Assembly: GCA_963837455.1 (NCBI GenBank)
Contig: CAWINM010000001.1
Location: 1,612,001-1,676,000 of the forward strand
From: DASYQD01 sp963837455
GTDB lineage: Bacteria > Acidobacteriota > Thermoanaerobaculia > Multivoradales > JAIOJS01
DNA: 64,000 nt
Direction of reading: 5' to 3'
How positions within the stretch are numbered: position 1 is the first letter of the stretch; each line of letters starts with the position of its first letter. Both the position numbers and the translations under genes were made by a program. Shown piece after piece: positions 45,905-55,333 of the stretch. The notes under the pieces were generated by a model, which saw only the letters and a program-made list of their open reading frames with translations, made no database searches and was not told where the DNA came from.

Positions 45905-48358
45905 ATGCCGACCCTCGCCGACACCAGCGTCCTCGACGCCTTCCGCCGCTACGGATACCTCCAGGCCGAGCTCGATCCCCTCGGCCGCCTGCCTGCCGTC
46001 GCCGTCCCCGATCTCGCCATCGAAGGCCCCGAGGCCGAGGCTGCCCGCCGCCTCTACTGTGGCCCTATCGGCGTCGAGTTCATGCACATCCCCGACGCCA
46101 CCGTTCGCGACTGGGTGGCGGCGCAGATGGAGGCGCCGGCGACCGCGCCCGACCGCCGCCGCCTGCTCGAGCGGCTGGTGCGCGCCGAGACCTTCGAGCA
46201 GGTGCTGCAGTCGCGCTACCTCGGCAACAAGCGCTTCTCGATCGAGGGCCTCGCCGCGCTGGTGCCGCTGCTCGACGAGGTGGTGACGGCGCTCGCCGAG
46301 CACGACTGCGAGATGGCGGTGCTGGCGATGAGCCACCGCGGCCGGCTGACGGTGATGGCCACCGTGCTCGGCAAGCCCGCGGTGGAGCTCTTCGCCGGCT
46401 TCGAGGACGTCGACCCGCGCAGCGTCCTCGGCGGCGGCGACGTCAAGTACCACGTCGGCGCCACCGGCGCCTTCACCACCGCCGCCGGCCGCACCGTGCG
46501 CATCCACCTCGCCTCCAACCCCTCCCACCTCGAAGCGGTGGATCCGGTGATCATGGGGCGGGTGCGCGCCAAGCAGCAGCGGCTCGGCGAGGGGGGCACG
46601 CGGCGCGTGGTGCCGGTGATGGTGCACGGCGACTCCGCCTTCGCCGGCCAGGGGATGCTCGCCGAGGTGCTCAACCTCGCCGACCTCCCCGGCTACCGCG
46701 TCGGCGGCACCATCCACGTCGTCGCCAACAACCTCATCGGCTTCACCACCGAGCCGCGCGAGTACTCCTCCACCCGCTACGCCACCGACGTCGCGCGCCG
46801 GCTGCCGGTGCCGATCTTCCACGTCAACGCCGAAGCGCCCGAGGCGGTGGTGCGCGTCGCGCGCATCGCCGCCGAGCTCCGCCATCGCTTCTGCACCGAC
46901 GTGGTGGTGGACCTCATCGGCTACCGGCGGCACGGCCACAGCGAGATCGACGACCCCACCATCACCCAGCCTCGCCTCTACGCCGCCATCGACAAGCTGC
47001 CGCCCTTGTGGCGCTCCTACGCCGAGCGCAGCGGTGCCGACCCGGCATGGGTCGAGGGGGTGCAGGCGCAGACGCAGGAGGAGCTCCACGCCGCGCACGA
47101 GCGCGCCGCGGCGGTGGAGAAGAAGCCGCGCCTCGCCACCCTGCCCGACTACTGGAGCCGCTTCCGCGGCGGCCCCTGGGAGCCGGCGCTCGAGGTCGAC
47201 AGCGGCGTGCCGGCGGCGGAGCTCGCCCGCCTCGCCGACGCCATCGCCACGGCGCCCGACGGCTTCCACCTCCACCCCAAGGTGGCCAAGCTGCTCGAGC
47301 AGCGTCGCGAGATGGGGCACGGCGCCCGCGCCGTCGACTACGGCATGGCGGAGGCGCTCGCCTTCGGCTCGCTGCTCGCCCAGGGCGTGCCGGTGCGGCT
47401 CACCGGCCAGGACACCCGCCGCGGCACCTTCAACCAGCGCCACGCCGTGCTCATCGACGTCGAGGACGAGCACGAGGTGCTGCCGCTCGCCACGCTCGCC
47501 ACCGGCGACGCCTTCCTCGAGCTCTACGACTCGCCGCTCTCCGAGGCCGCCATCCTCGGCTACGAGTACGGCTTCTCGCGCGACTACCCCGAGGCGCTGG
47601 TGCTGTGGGAGGCCCAGTTCGGCGACTTCGCCAACGGCGCCCAGGTGCCCATCGACCAGTTCCTCGCCGCCGGCGAGGACAAGTGGGGGCTGCTCTCCGG
47701 CCTCGTGCTGCTGCTTCCCCACGGCTACGAGGGGCAGGGCCCCGAGCACTCCTCGGCGCGCCTCGAACGCTACCTGCAGCTCGCCGCCGAGGACAACCTG
47801 CAGGTGGCGCAGCCGTCGACGGCGGCGCAGTACTTCCACCTGCTGCGCCGGCAGGCGCTGCGCGCCTGGCGCAAGCCGCTGGTGGTGATGACCCCCAAGA
47901 GCATGCTGCGGGCGAAGGAGGCGGCGTCGCCGATCGCCGACTTCTCGCGCCCGCGCTTCCTGCCGGTGCTCGACGACCTCGCGGCCGGCGACGTCGAGCG
48001 GCTGCTCTTCTGCAGCGGCAAGATCGGCCACGAGCTCGAGGGGGAGCGCGCCCGCCGCCGCGACGCCGTCACGGCGATCATCTACCTCGAGCAGCTCTAC
48101 CCCTTCCCCAAGGAAGAAGTCTCGGCGCTGCTCGACCGCCACCGCCAGGCCCGCGAGGTGCTGTGGGTGCAGGAGGAGCCCGCCAACCAGGGCGCCCTCT
48201 CCTACGTCGTGCCGCGCCTCGAGCGCCTCGCCGGCGGCCGCCGCGTGCGCACCGTCAAGCGCAGCGCCAGCGCCAGCCCGGCGACAGGCTCGGCGAAGGC
48301 CCACGCCCTCGAGCAGAAGACGCTTCTGCAGCTGGCGTTCGAGCGCTTCGCGAGCTGA
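45905..48358 (+). CDS. sucA: 2-oxoglutarate dehydrogenase E1 component
   Basis: An 817-residue thiamine-diphosphate enzyme that decarboxylates 2-oxoglutarate in the TCA cycle. Markers are EVLQSRYLGNKRFSIEG, AMSHRGRLTVM, the ThDP site HGDSAFAGQGMLAEV with the following VVANN, GYRRHGHSEIDDP, and the C-terminal core GQDTRRGTFNQRHA. The N-terminus begins TSVLDAFRRYGYLQAELDPL, so it lacks the longer E2-binding extension of many homologues (usual length near 900 or more). No E2 or E3 gene is adjacent. An in-frame ATG at 45893 would add only four residues. Confidence 0.93.
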   Translation: MPTLADTSVLDAFRRYGYLQAELDPLGRLPAVAVPDLAIEGPEAEAARRLYCGPIGVEFMHIPDATVRDWVAAQMEAPATAPDRRRLLERLVRAETFEQVLQSRYLGNKRFSIEGLAALVPLLDEVVTALAEHDCEMAVLAMSHRGRLTVMATVLGKPAVELFAGFEDVDPRSVLGGGDVKYHVGATGAFTTAAGRTVRIHLASNPSHLEAVDPVIMGRVRAKQQRLGEGGTRRVVPVMVHGDSAFAGQGMLAEVLNLADLPGYRVGGTIHVVANNLIGFTTEPREYSSTRYATDVARRLPVPIFHVNAEAPEAVVRVARIAAELRHRFCTDVVVDLIGYRRHGHSEIDDPTITQPRLYAAIDKLPPLWRSYAERSGADPAWVEGVQAQTQEELHAAHERAAAVEKKPRLATLPDYWSRFRGGPWEPALEVDSGVPAAELARLADAIATAPDGFHLHPKVAKLLEQRREMGHGARAVDYGMAEALAFGSLLAQGVPVRLTGQDTRRGTFNQRHAVLIDVEDEHEVLPLATLATGDAFLELYDSPLSEAAILGYEYGFSRDYPEALVLWEAQFGDFANGAQVPIDQFLAAGEDKWGLLSGLVLLLPHGYEGQGPEHSSARLERYLQLAAEDNLQVAQPSTAAQYFHLLRRQALRAWRKPLVVMTPKSMLRAKEAASPIADFSRPRFLPVLDDLAAGDVERLLFCSGKIGHELEGERARRRDAVTAIIYLEQLYPFPKEEVSALLDRHRQAREVLWVQEEPANQGALSYVVPRLERLAGGRRVRTVKRSASASPATGSAKAHALEQKTLLQLAFERFAS

Positions 48359-48427
48359 CCGGCGGGCGTTGCCCCGGTGCGGGGCGGTTTCGCCCGGCCG
48401 CGGTCCGCTGGCCCGGCCGCAGGCTCC

Positions 48428-48456
48428 TTGACCTGCCGGGCCAGAACGGCTAAAAC
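48428..48456 (+). promoter_or_regulatory. Promoter of tRNA-Gln
   Basis: TTGACC (48428-48433), 17 bases, TAAAAC (48451-48456). The start would fall near 48464, just ahead of the mature tRNA at 48477. Confidence 0.65.
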
Positions 48457-48476
48457 ATGCTCCCTGCCGGCTGCCC

Positions 48477-48550
48477 TGGGAGGTCGTCTAACGGTAGGAC
48501 AAACGGCTCTGGACCGTTTTATCGGGGTTCGAATCCCTGCCTCCCAGCCA
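48477..48550 (+). tRNA. tRNA-Gln (CTG)
   Basis: 74 bases with encoded CCA. The acceptor stem TGGGAGG pairs with CCTCCCA. The anticodon loop is CTCTGGA with anticodon CTG, and the T arm is CGGGGTTCGAATCCCTG. It stands alone, with its own promoter, between sucA and a cyclase-like gene. Confidence 0.96.
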
Positions 48551-48656
48551 AGCTCTTCCGGCCCAGACCCCCGCCACCGCCGCGCTCGTGCCGAGGACCG
48601 ACCGGCCGAAGGACGATGCGGGTGGACTCTCACCCAGCCGCTCGGATTCCTCTGCC

Positions 48657-49604
48657 ATGACCGTCCTGGATTGGCTGCTCGACTCCGACCCCGCCATCCG
48701 CTGGCAGGTGCTGCGCGACCTCGTCCAGGCGCCGCCCGCGATCGTCGCGGCGGAGCGCGCACGGGTGGCCACCGAGGGCTGGGGCGCCCGGCTGCTGGCG
48801 TTGCAAGGCGAGGACGGCCAGTGGGCGGGAGGCGCCTGCTTCCCGGCGCGGAGGCTCAGGCCGCCCGACGAGAAGGGGCAGCCCTGGACCTCCACGCTGC
48901 CGACGCTCCAGCTGCTGTACGACTTCGGGGTCGACCCGGGCGACGAGCGGGTGCGCCGGGCGGTGGCGCGCGTGCGCGACCACTGCCGCTGGGAGCACGC
49001 CGGCCAGCGGTTCTTCGACGGCGAGGTCGAGCCCTGCATCAACGGCAGGACCGTCACGCTCGGCACCTACTTCGGGCAGGACGTGAGCGGCGTCGTCGCC
49101 CGCCTGCTGGGTGAGCAGCTCGAGGACGGCGGGTGGAACTGCGAGACGGAGAACGGGTCCGTCCGCTCGTCGTTCGCGACCACCATCAACGTCCTCGAAG
49201 GGCTGCTGGCGCACGAGCGCGCCAGCGGCGGCTCGGCGGAGTCGATCGCGGCGCGGCGCCGGGGTGAGGCGTACCTCCTCGAACGAAGGCTGTTCCGGCG
49301 CAAGAGCACCGGCGAGGTCGTCGACCCGGCCTGGCTGCAGCTCTCCTTTCCGCCCCGCTGGCACTACGACGTGCTGCGTGCCCTCGACTACTTCCGCGCG
49401 CTCGGGGGTGTGCCGGACTCGCGGCTGGACGAGGCGATCGACCTGCTGCGCTCCAGGCGGCAGGCCGATGGCGCCTGGCTGCTGGAGACCACCCACCCCG
49501 GAGCGGTCCACTTCGTGCTCGAGGAAGGCGACGGTCGCCCCAGCCGCTGGAACACGCTGCGGGCGCTGCGCGTCCTCGGCTGGTACGAGCGGTCCGCCGG
49601 CTGA
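48657..49604 (+). CDS. Squalene-cyclase/prenyltransferase-fold protein
   Basis: A 315-residue alpha/alpha-barrel protein. QW-like repeats are visible: ALQGEDGQWAGG (about 47-58), QLEDGGWNCETENG (about 158-171) and SRRQADGAWLLE near the C-terminus. It is about half the size of true squalene-hopene cyclases and has no DXDD protonation motif, so cyclisation is doubtful. Similar stand-alone proteins are annotated only by fold. The ATG at 48657 begins the recognisable sequence (VLDWLLDSDPAIRWQVLRDL). Confidence 0.78.
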   Translation: MTVLDWLLDSDPAIRWQVLRDLVQAPPAIVAAERARVATEGWGARLLALQGEDGQWAGGACFPARRLRPPDEKGQPWTSTLPTLQLLYDFGVDPGDERVRRAVARVRDHCRWEHAGQRFFDGEVEPCINGRTVTLGTYFGQDVSGVVARLLGEQLEDGGWNCETENGSVRSSFATTINVLEGLLAHERASGGSAESIAARRRGEAYLLERRLFRRKSTGEVVDPAWLQLSFPPRWHYDVLRALDYFRALGGVPDSRLDEAIDLLRSRRQADGAWLLETTHPGAVHFVLEEGDGRPSRWNTLRALRVLGWYERSAG

Positions 49605-49691
49605 GACCGGGCCTCGTTGGCGCCCCGCGCGGCAGTGTGCGCCGAGCGCCCTCACGGCCGCCGGCGGTCGCCGCCCCGTTCGCCGCTCGCG

Positions 49692-49697
49692 TAGCAT
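49692..49697 (+). promoter_or_regulatory. -10 box (TAGCAT), leaderless type, for ATP-grasp gene
   Basis: TAGCAT ends exactly 8 bases before the ATG at 49706, with no ribosome site between. It matches the box before the FHA gene in sequence and spacing. Confidence 0.5.
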
Positions 49698-49705
49698 CCG
49701 CCGTC

Positions 49706-50602
49706 ATGCGCCGCATCGCCCTCGTCACCGCCGCCGCCGCCCGTGGGCTCGACGACGACCTGTCGCCACTCGCCGCGGCGCTCGCCGCGCGCGGGCTCGA
49801 GCCCCGCGTCGAGGTGTGGGACGACCCGGCGGTCGACTGGGGCGGCTTCGCGCTGGTCGTCCTGCGCTCGACCTGGGACTACTTCTCCCGCCGCGCGGCG
49901 CTGCTCTCCTGGGCCCAGCGCGTGGGCACCGTGACGGCGCTGCACAACCCGCTGCCGGTGCTCGCCTGGAACACCGACAAGCGCTACCTCGCCGATCTCG
50001 CGCGCGCCGGCGTGCCGGTGGTGGCGACGACGTTCGTCGCCCCCGGCGCGGCGGTGGAGCTGCCGGGCAGCGGCGACCTCATCGTCAAGCCGGCGGTGTC
50101 GGCGGGGTCGAACGACACGGCGCGCTACGCCGCCGGCGAGGGCGACGCCGCGCGGGCCCACGTGGCGCGGCTGCATGCCGCCGGGCGGGTGGCGATGGTG
50201 CAGCCCTACCAGCACGCCATCGACGAGCGCGGCGAGACGGCGCTCGTTTACTTCGACGGCGCTTACAGCCACGCCGCGGAGAAGGGGGCGATCTTCGCCG
50301 CGCCACCGGAGATGGTGGGTGGCCTCTTCGCCCGCGAGCGGATCCTGCCCCGCGCGCCGTCGGCCGCAGAGCTCGCTGCCGGCGAGCGGACGCTCGTGGC
50401 GCTCGCGACGTTGCTGCCGGCCGACACCCTGCCGCTGCTCTACGCCCGCGTCGACCTCGTGCCGCGCGCCGACGGCAGCCCGGCGGTGCTCGAGCTCGAG
50501 CTGTGCGAGCCTTCGGTCTTCCTCGACCAGGCGCCGGGCGCCGCCGAGCGCTTCGCGGCGGCGATCGCGCGGCGGCTGCCGGCAGGTGGATTGCAGAGCT
50601 GA
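49706..50602 (+). CDS. ATP-grasp ligase-like protein (RimK/DcsG type)
   Basis: A 298-residue protein. The N-terminal pre-ATP-grasp domain ends with LVVLRSTWDYFSRR. The ATP-grasp core has NTDKRYLADLARAGVPVV, the phosphate-loop region IVKPAVSAGSNDTARY, MVQPYQHAIDERGETALVYF and the metal site LYARVDLV with LELELCEPS. This pattern is shared with DcsG-type and related carboxylate-amine ligases. The substrates are unknown and no biosynthetic partners adjoin it. Confidence 0.85.
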   Translation: MRRIALVTAAAARGLDDDLSPLAAALAARGLEPRVEVWDDPAVDWGGFALVVLRSTWDYFSRRAALLSWAQRVGTVTALHNPLPVLAWNTDKRYLADLARAGVPVVATTFVAPGAAVELPGSGDLIVKPAVSAGSNDTARYAAGEGDAARAHVARLHAAGRVAMVQPYQHAIDERGETALVYFDGAYSHAAEKGAIFAAPPEMVGGLFARERILPRAPSAAELAAGERTLVALATLLPADTLPLLYARVDLVPRADGSPAVLELELCEPSVFLDQAPGAAERFAAAIARRLPAGGLQS

Positions 50603-50726
50603 GGTTGCTTTCGGCCGCTCGAGGGGGAAGCGCCGCGCGGCGTCGGCGGAAACCGTTCGACTGTGGCCGCCGCGAGCTCATCGTCGGGCGGTCGGCGTAC
50701 TGGTGCGCGCTGGGCGCCGGGCTCCC

Positions 50727-52193
50727 TCAGGGCGTGAGCGAACCGAGGTGCCCGCGGTACCGCTCGAGCCGCCGCGCCGTCTCCTCGCGCCCCATCGCCG
50801 CGACGAGGTCGAAGAGCGGCGGCCCGGCGGTGGTGGCCGAGAGCGCCATGCGCACCGGGTGGATGAGGGCCGCGGCCTTGACGCCGCGCTCGCCGGCGAG
50901 AGCGCGCAGCGACTCCTCGAGCGGCTCCTTGCTCCAGGCGGCGAGGGCAGCCCAGCGCTCCCCCAGCTCGCCGAGCAGGCCCTCGAGGTCGGGCGTCGCG
51001 AGGTACTTGCGGCTCGCCGCCTCGTCGTAGGCGAGCTCGCTCGCGAAGTAGGGGCGCAGCTGCTCGGCGAGCTCGACGAGGGTGCGGGCGCGCAGCTGTT
51101 GCAGGGCCACCGCGGCGGCGAACAGCGGCGTGCCGAGGTGCGCCTCGAGGCCCGCGGCGGCGGCGAAGGGCGCGACCCGCGTCACCAGCTCCGTGACCGG
51201 CAGCGTCCACAGGTACTGCCCGTTCATCCACAAGAGCTTCTCGGGGTCGAAGACGGCGGCAGCATTGCTCACGCGCTCGAGGCTGAAGGCGGCGATGAGC
51301 TCGTCGCGGCGCATCAGCTCGCGGCCGTCGCCGGGAGACCAGCCGAGCAGCGCGAGAAAGTTGTAGAGCGCCTCGGGCAGGATCCCCTGGGCGCGGAGCT
51401 CCTCCACCGAGGTGGCGCCGGTGCGCTTGGAGAGCCGGCGCTTGTCGGGGCCGAGGATGAGCGGCAGGTGACCGAAACGCGGCAGCGTGGCGCCGAGCGC
51501 CTCGAAGAGGCGGATGTGCTTGGGCGTGTTGCTGACGTGGTCCTCGCCGCGCAGCACGAGGTCGATGCGCATGTCGAGGTCGTCGACCACCACCGAGAGG
51601 TGGTACGTCGGGGTGCCGTCGGAGCGCAGCAGCACGAAGTCGTCGAGCGCCTCGGCGGGGAACTCGACGTCGTCGCGCACCAGGTCGTGCCAGGCGACGG
51701 GGCCGTCGGGCATGCGAAAGCGCAACGCCGCGGGCTCGCCGGCGGCGCGGCGGGCCGCCACCTCCGCCGCCGGCAGCGCGGCACAGGTGCGCGGGTAACG
51801 GAAGGTGCGCCCCTCCTTCTCCGCGGCGCGGCGCAGCGGCTCGAGCTGCTCACTGGTGCAGAAGCAGGGGTAGGCCTTGTCGGCGGCGAGCAGGCCCGCC
51901 GCCGCCTCGCGGTGGCGCGGCAGTCGCTCGCTCTGCAGGAACGGCCCCTCGTCCCAGGTGACGCCGCACCAGGCGAGCGCCTCCTCGATCTGGCGCGTCA
52001 TCGCCTCGTCGGAGCGCGCGCGATCGGTGTCCTCGATGCGCAGCACGTAGGCGCCGCCGCGCGACTGGCGGAGCAGGTCGTTGTAGATCGCCGTGCGGGC
52101 GCCGCCGACGTGCAGGTAGCCGGTGGGCGAGGGGGCGAAGCGCAGGCGGACGGGTCCCACGAGGGTGGTGGGGCGGGAGTCCTCACCGGCCAT
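50727..52193 (-). CDS. gltX: Glutamyl-tRNA synthetase
   Basis: A 488-residue class I synthetase. The HIGH-type motif is PSPTGYLHVGGART, and the KMSKS-type loop is DKRRLSKRTGA. The zinc-site region (CFCTSEQLE) and the anticodon-binding C-terminus are of normal length. It attaches Glu to tRNA-Glu, and possibly tRNA-Gln if an amidotransferase exists. The ATG at 52193 is close to the catalytic core, as in the family. Confidence 0.96.
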   Translation of the reverse strand: MAGEDSRPTTLVGPVRLRFAPSPTGYLHVGGARTAIYNDLLRQSRGGAYVLRIEDTDRARSDEAMTRQIEEALAWCGVTWDEGPFLQSERLPRHREAAAGLLAADKAYPCFCTSEQLEPLRRAAEKEGRTFRYPRTCAALPAAEVAARRAAGEPAALRFRMPDGPVAWHDLVRDDVEFPAEALDDFVLLRSDGTPTYHLSVVVDDLDMRIDLVLRGEDHVSNTPKHIRLFEALGATLPRFGHLPLILGPDKRRLSKRTGATSVEELRAQGILPEALYNFLALLGWSPGDGRELMRRDELIAAFSLERVSNAAAVFDPEKLLWMNGQYLWTLPVTELVTRVAPFAAAAGLEAHLGTPLFAAAVALQQLRARTLVELAEQLRPYFASELAYDEAASRKYLATPDLEGLLGELGERWAALAAWSKEPLEESLRALAGERGVKAAALIHPVRMALSATTAGPPLFDLVAAMGREETARRLERYRGHLGSLTP

Positions 52194-52373
52194 GGCCGCG
52201 GCAAAATAGCACGCGGAGACGAGGGGCCGCGGCCAGGGCCACGGGCGATTGCAGCGTGGCCCTCCGGCTCGACTCCGCGTGCTTCGTCCTCGGCACCGCC
52301 GGCAGCCGCCGGGCCTCGCCGCGCCCATTCTCGGCCGCCGGTGGCGCGCCGCGCGCGCTCTTCTTTCACCTAT

Positions 52374-52382
52374 TGGTAGGAT
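52374..52382 (+). promoter_or_regulatory. Extended -10 for DUF2911 gene
   Basis: TGGTAGGAT (TGn plus TAGGAT) lies 70 bases before the ATG and predicts a leader of about 63 bases. It is the same type as the hppA promoter. Confidence 0.45.
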
Positions 52383-52452
52383 CGCCGGCGCCGGCCGCCC
52401 CGGCGACGCGCCACCCTCCGCCTCACCCGGACCCACCCAAGGAGATCCCGCC

Positions 52453-53322
52453 ATGCGCCGTCGCTCTCTCGCTCCGCTCGGTGTCTCGGTCGCCCTCGTT
52501 GCCCTCGCGCTACCCACCTTCGCCCAGTCGGGTCCTCCCCGGCTCTCGCCCAAGGCAACCGTGTCGCAGGTGGTGGGGTTGACGGAGATCGCCGTCACCT
52601 ACGGCAGCCCGGTGGTGAAGGGGCGGCGGATCTGGGGCGCCCTCGTGCCGTGGGGGCAGGTGTGGCGCACCGGCGCCAACGAGGCCACCACCTTCCGCGT
52701 CTCCGACGACGTGCGGGTCGAGGGCAAGCCGCTGCCGGCGGGCACCTACGCCCTCTTCACCATCCCCTACCCGGACCACTGGACGCTGATCTTCAACAGG
52801 ACGGCCGACCAGTGGGGGGCGTTCAAGTACGACGCCAAGGAGGACGCGCTGCGCGTCGACGCCAAGCCCGAGCAGTCGAACCTCCAGGAGCGGCTGCAGT
52901 TCCTCATCCCCGACTCCAACGAGACCTCGGCGACGGTGATGCTGCGCTGGGAGCAGGTGGCGGTGCCGTTCACGGTCACCGTCGACACGCCGAAGCTGGC
53001 GCTCGCCAAGGCGGAGCGGGAGCTCGCCGGCGACCCCAAGCCCGGAGCTCTGATCTCCTGGGCGCGCTGGCTCCAGGAGCACGACCTCGCCGCCGACAAG
53101 GCCCTCGCCTGGGTGCAGCGTGCGACCGCCACCGACACCGGCGCCAAGAGCTACTGGGCCAGGGCGGTCGAGGCGCGGCTGCTGGCCAAGAGCGGCAAGG
53201 CCGCGGCGGCCCGTACGGCGGCGACGGCGGCGATCCCCCTTGCCGCCACCGCCGCCGACGCCGAGCTGGCGAAGGCCGACGCCGAGACGCTGCAGCGAGA
53301 GATGGCTGGCTGGGGAGGCTGA
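52453..53322 (+). CDS. Secreted DUF2911 protein
   Basis: A 289-residue protein with a signal peptide ending LPTFAQ. DUF2911 covers about 28-185, recognised by RLSPKATVSQVVGLTEIAVT, YGSPVVKGRRIWG, VPWGQVWRTGANEATTF and LPAGTYALFTIP. A helical TPR-like tail (about 200-289) follows. The function is unknown; the family is frequent in Bacteroidota and Acidobacteriota. AAGGAG lies 12 bases before the ATG. Confidence 0.93.
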   Translation: MRRRSLAPLGVSVALVALALPTFAQSGPPRLSPKATVSQVVGLTEIAVTYGSPVVKGRRIWGALVPWGQVWRTGANEATTFRVSDDVRVEGKPLPAGTYALFTIPYPDHWTLIFNRTADQWGAFKYDAKEDALRVDAKPEQSNLQERLQFLIPDSNETSATVMLRWEQVAVPFTVTVDTPKLALAKAERELAGDPKPGALISWARWLQEHDLAADKALAWVQRATATDTGAKSYWARAVEARLLAKSGKAAAARTAATAAIPLAATAADAELAKADAETLQREMAGWGG

Positions 53323-53333
53323 AGACCCGGCTC

Positions 53334-55094
53334 TCAGCGCTTCGGCACGTCGAAGCGGCGCACGACGAAGGAGGTCTCGCCGCTGAGCTCGTCGCGCACC
53401 GCCATCGCCACGTCGTGGTCGCCGGGGCGCAGCAGCATCTCCACCTCCCACACGAAGTGCTTGGGCACGTTGGGCCCGGCGGGTGCCAGCCGCACCGGCA
53501 CGTGCGTCTCGCGCACCGGCGTGGTGAGGCCGCGATCGTCGGCGACCGCCACGAAGGCGGTGAAGGCACCCTGCCGCAGCGCCCCGGCGGTGGGTAGCTG
53601 CAGCAGGTCGAGCGGCACCTCGAGGCGGAAGCGGGCCTTGACCCTCGACTCCGCCGCCGGCTGGTGGCTCGCCATCGCCAGCTGCAGCGGGCTGGGCTCG
53701 TTGGCGGGTGCGTAGAGCAGGCGTCCGATGAGGCCGTCGGCCACCTGCTGGTGGGGGGTGCGCGGGCGGTAGAGCTTGCGGTAGCGCACCGTCAGCCCCG
53801 GCCGCGACACCTCGAGGCGCACCCGCCGCACGTCCGCCGCGGCGTTCGCCGGCGGGGTGTAGGTGAGCAGGTAGTAGCTCTGCAGCTCGCCCACGGTGTC
53901 GGCGAGCTCGCTCTCGAGGTCCCTGCCATCGAGCCAGGCGCGTCCACCGGAGCGGTCGGCGAGGACGAAGAGCGACTCCTGCCGGTTGGCCTTCTGGCTC
54001 GCCTCGAGCGCCATCGAGGGCCGCGCTTGCGGATAGTCCGGCGTCGCCAGCTCGGTGGTCGGACCGGCCTGGAAGGTGTAGATGCTGACGTTGCCCGCGT
54101 TGGCGCGCGCCGCCACCTCTTCCCAGCGGCCGGAGGTGTCGTGGGCGCTGGCCTCGAGGGTGCGGTGCGCGGCGTCGTAGATGTCGGGGGTGTTGGCGCT
54201 GAAGGTAGGGGCGGGGCCGCGCCCCTCGATCGCGGCGCGCTCGTCGCACAGCTCCTGGGCGTACTCGGAGGCCTCGGCGCCGGGTCGCGTCGGGATGCCG
54301 TCGCTCACGTGCAGCACCGCCTTGCGGCCGACGATGCCGGCGAGCGAGTCGACGAAGCGCCCGAAGGCGTCGATCGAGCGCTCCACCTGCTCGGTCTGCT
54401 GCTGGGTGTAGGAGTCGACGAACTCCTGGATGTGCAGGCAGGGAGACCAGCCGTGCTGCCCCTTGGCGTCCTGGTAGAGGGCGTCGAGCGTCGAGCGCCA
54501 GTCGTTCTCGCCGACCAGGCGCGCCAGCGAGACGGTTTCCACCTCCTCGAGGGCGGCGGCGAGGGCCTTGCGATCGGTGGTGAAGGGGAGGGCGACTCGC
54601 GTGCTGCCGTCGTAGAGCGCGATCATCACCCGGTCCTCGGGTCGCAGCGTCCTGCCCAGGACGTCTGCCATCTGGCGCAGGATGCGCATGCGACTGGCGG
54701 CGCCCACGTGCACCTCGTCGAGGAAGATGGCCAGCTGCAGCGGCGCGCCCCCGACCTCCGCGGCGGGCGCAGGAGCGGAGCCGCCGGCGCCGGCGGCCGC
54801 GGGCTTCCCCACGTACTCGACGTGCTCGAGCGGCACCGGGGCGCCGTCCTCGAACAGCGAAAAGTCGCCGGGCTGCAGGTCGGTCACCTCGCGCCCATTG
54901 GCGTCGATGACCACTGCCTCCACGGCCACCAGCTGCACGTCGACGACCTCGCCGAAGGTCGGCGCCTCGACGGTGGCGGCGGCGGCGGCAGCCGACGCCG
55001 AGAGCAGCGGCAGTGCGGCAAGCGCGAGCGTCACGAGCCAGCGCCGGGAGCCCGCGCCGGAACGGCCGCCATCGATGGGCCGGTGGGATCGCAT
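53334..55094 (-). CDS. Acidobacterial VWFA-related secreted protein
   Basis: A 586-residue protein with a signal peptide. The N-terminal part VVDVQLVAVEAVVIDANGRE followed by VTDLQPGDFSLFEDG is the hallmark of VWFA-related proteins expanded in Acidobacteria. The A-domain follows (LQLAIFLDEVHVG, DRVMIALYDGSTRVALPF, KAVLHVSDG), with the first metal motif degenerate (DEVH instead of DxSxS). A long insertion and a C-terminal beta region with YYLLTYTPP complete it. GAGGAGGAAG precedes the ATG at 55094. Its role is unknown. Confidence 0.88.
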   Translation of the reverse strand: MRSHRPIDGGRSGAGSRRWLVTLALAALPLLSASAAAAAATVEAPTFGEVVDVQLVAVEAVVIDANGREVTDLQPGDFSLFEDGAPVPLEHVEYVGKPAAAGAGGSAPAPAAEVGGAPLQLAIFLDEVHVGAASRMRILRQMADVLGRTLRPEDRVMIALYDGSTRVALPFTTDRKALAAALEEVETVSLARLVGENDWRSTLDALYQDAKGQHGWSPCLHIQEFVDSYTQQQTEQVERSIDAFGRFVDSLAGIVGRKAVLHVSDGIPTRPGAEASEYAQELCDERAAIEGRGPAPTFSANTPDIYDAAHRTLEASAHDTSGRWEEVAARANAGNVSIYTFQAGPTTELATPDYPQARPSMALEASQKANRQESLFVLADRSGGRAWLDGRDLESELADTVGELQSYYLLTYTPPANAAADVRRVRLEVSRPGLTVRYRKLYRPRTPHQQVADGLIGRLLYAPANEPSPLQLAMASHQPAAESRVKARFRLEVPLDLLQLPTAGALRQGAFTAFVAVADDRGLTTPVRETHVPVRLAPAGPNVPKHFVWEVEMLLRPGDHDVAMAVRDELSGETSFVVRRFDVPKR

Positions 55095-55333
55095 GTCACT
55101 TCCTCCTCCGCCGAGCCCCGGGCTCGGCCACCCGCAAGGTTCTGATGGGTGCGCTACCAAGGGTTAGAGTGCCGCCGGCGCGAGGCTCCTTCGGGACCCC
55201 CGCCCTGGAAAACCCGGATTCGCGGGCTATCCTTGTGGCAGCCATCGGCGATCCACGGAGGATCCACGGAGGAGCGGCGCCGCGAGTCGTGCGGTGGAGC
55301 CGACCCTGTCCGCCGGGGCGACGCCAGCGCGCG

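Noticed and set aside
45530..48304. 924-codon open frame antisense to sucA
   Set aside because: Low-complexity translation typical of the reverse strand of a GC-rich gene; sucA on the plus strand explains the conservation.
53334..55094. Functional MIDAS metal site in the VWA protein
   Set aside because: The expected DxSxS reads DEVH, so a classical metal-dependent adhesion site is not supported.
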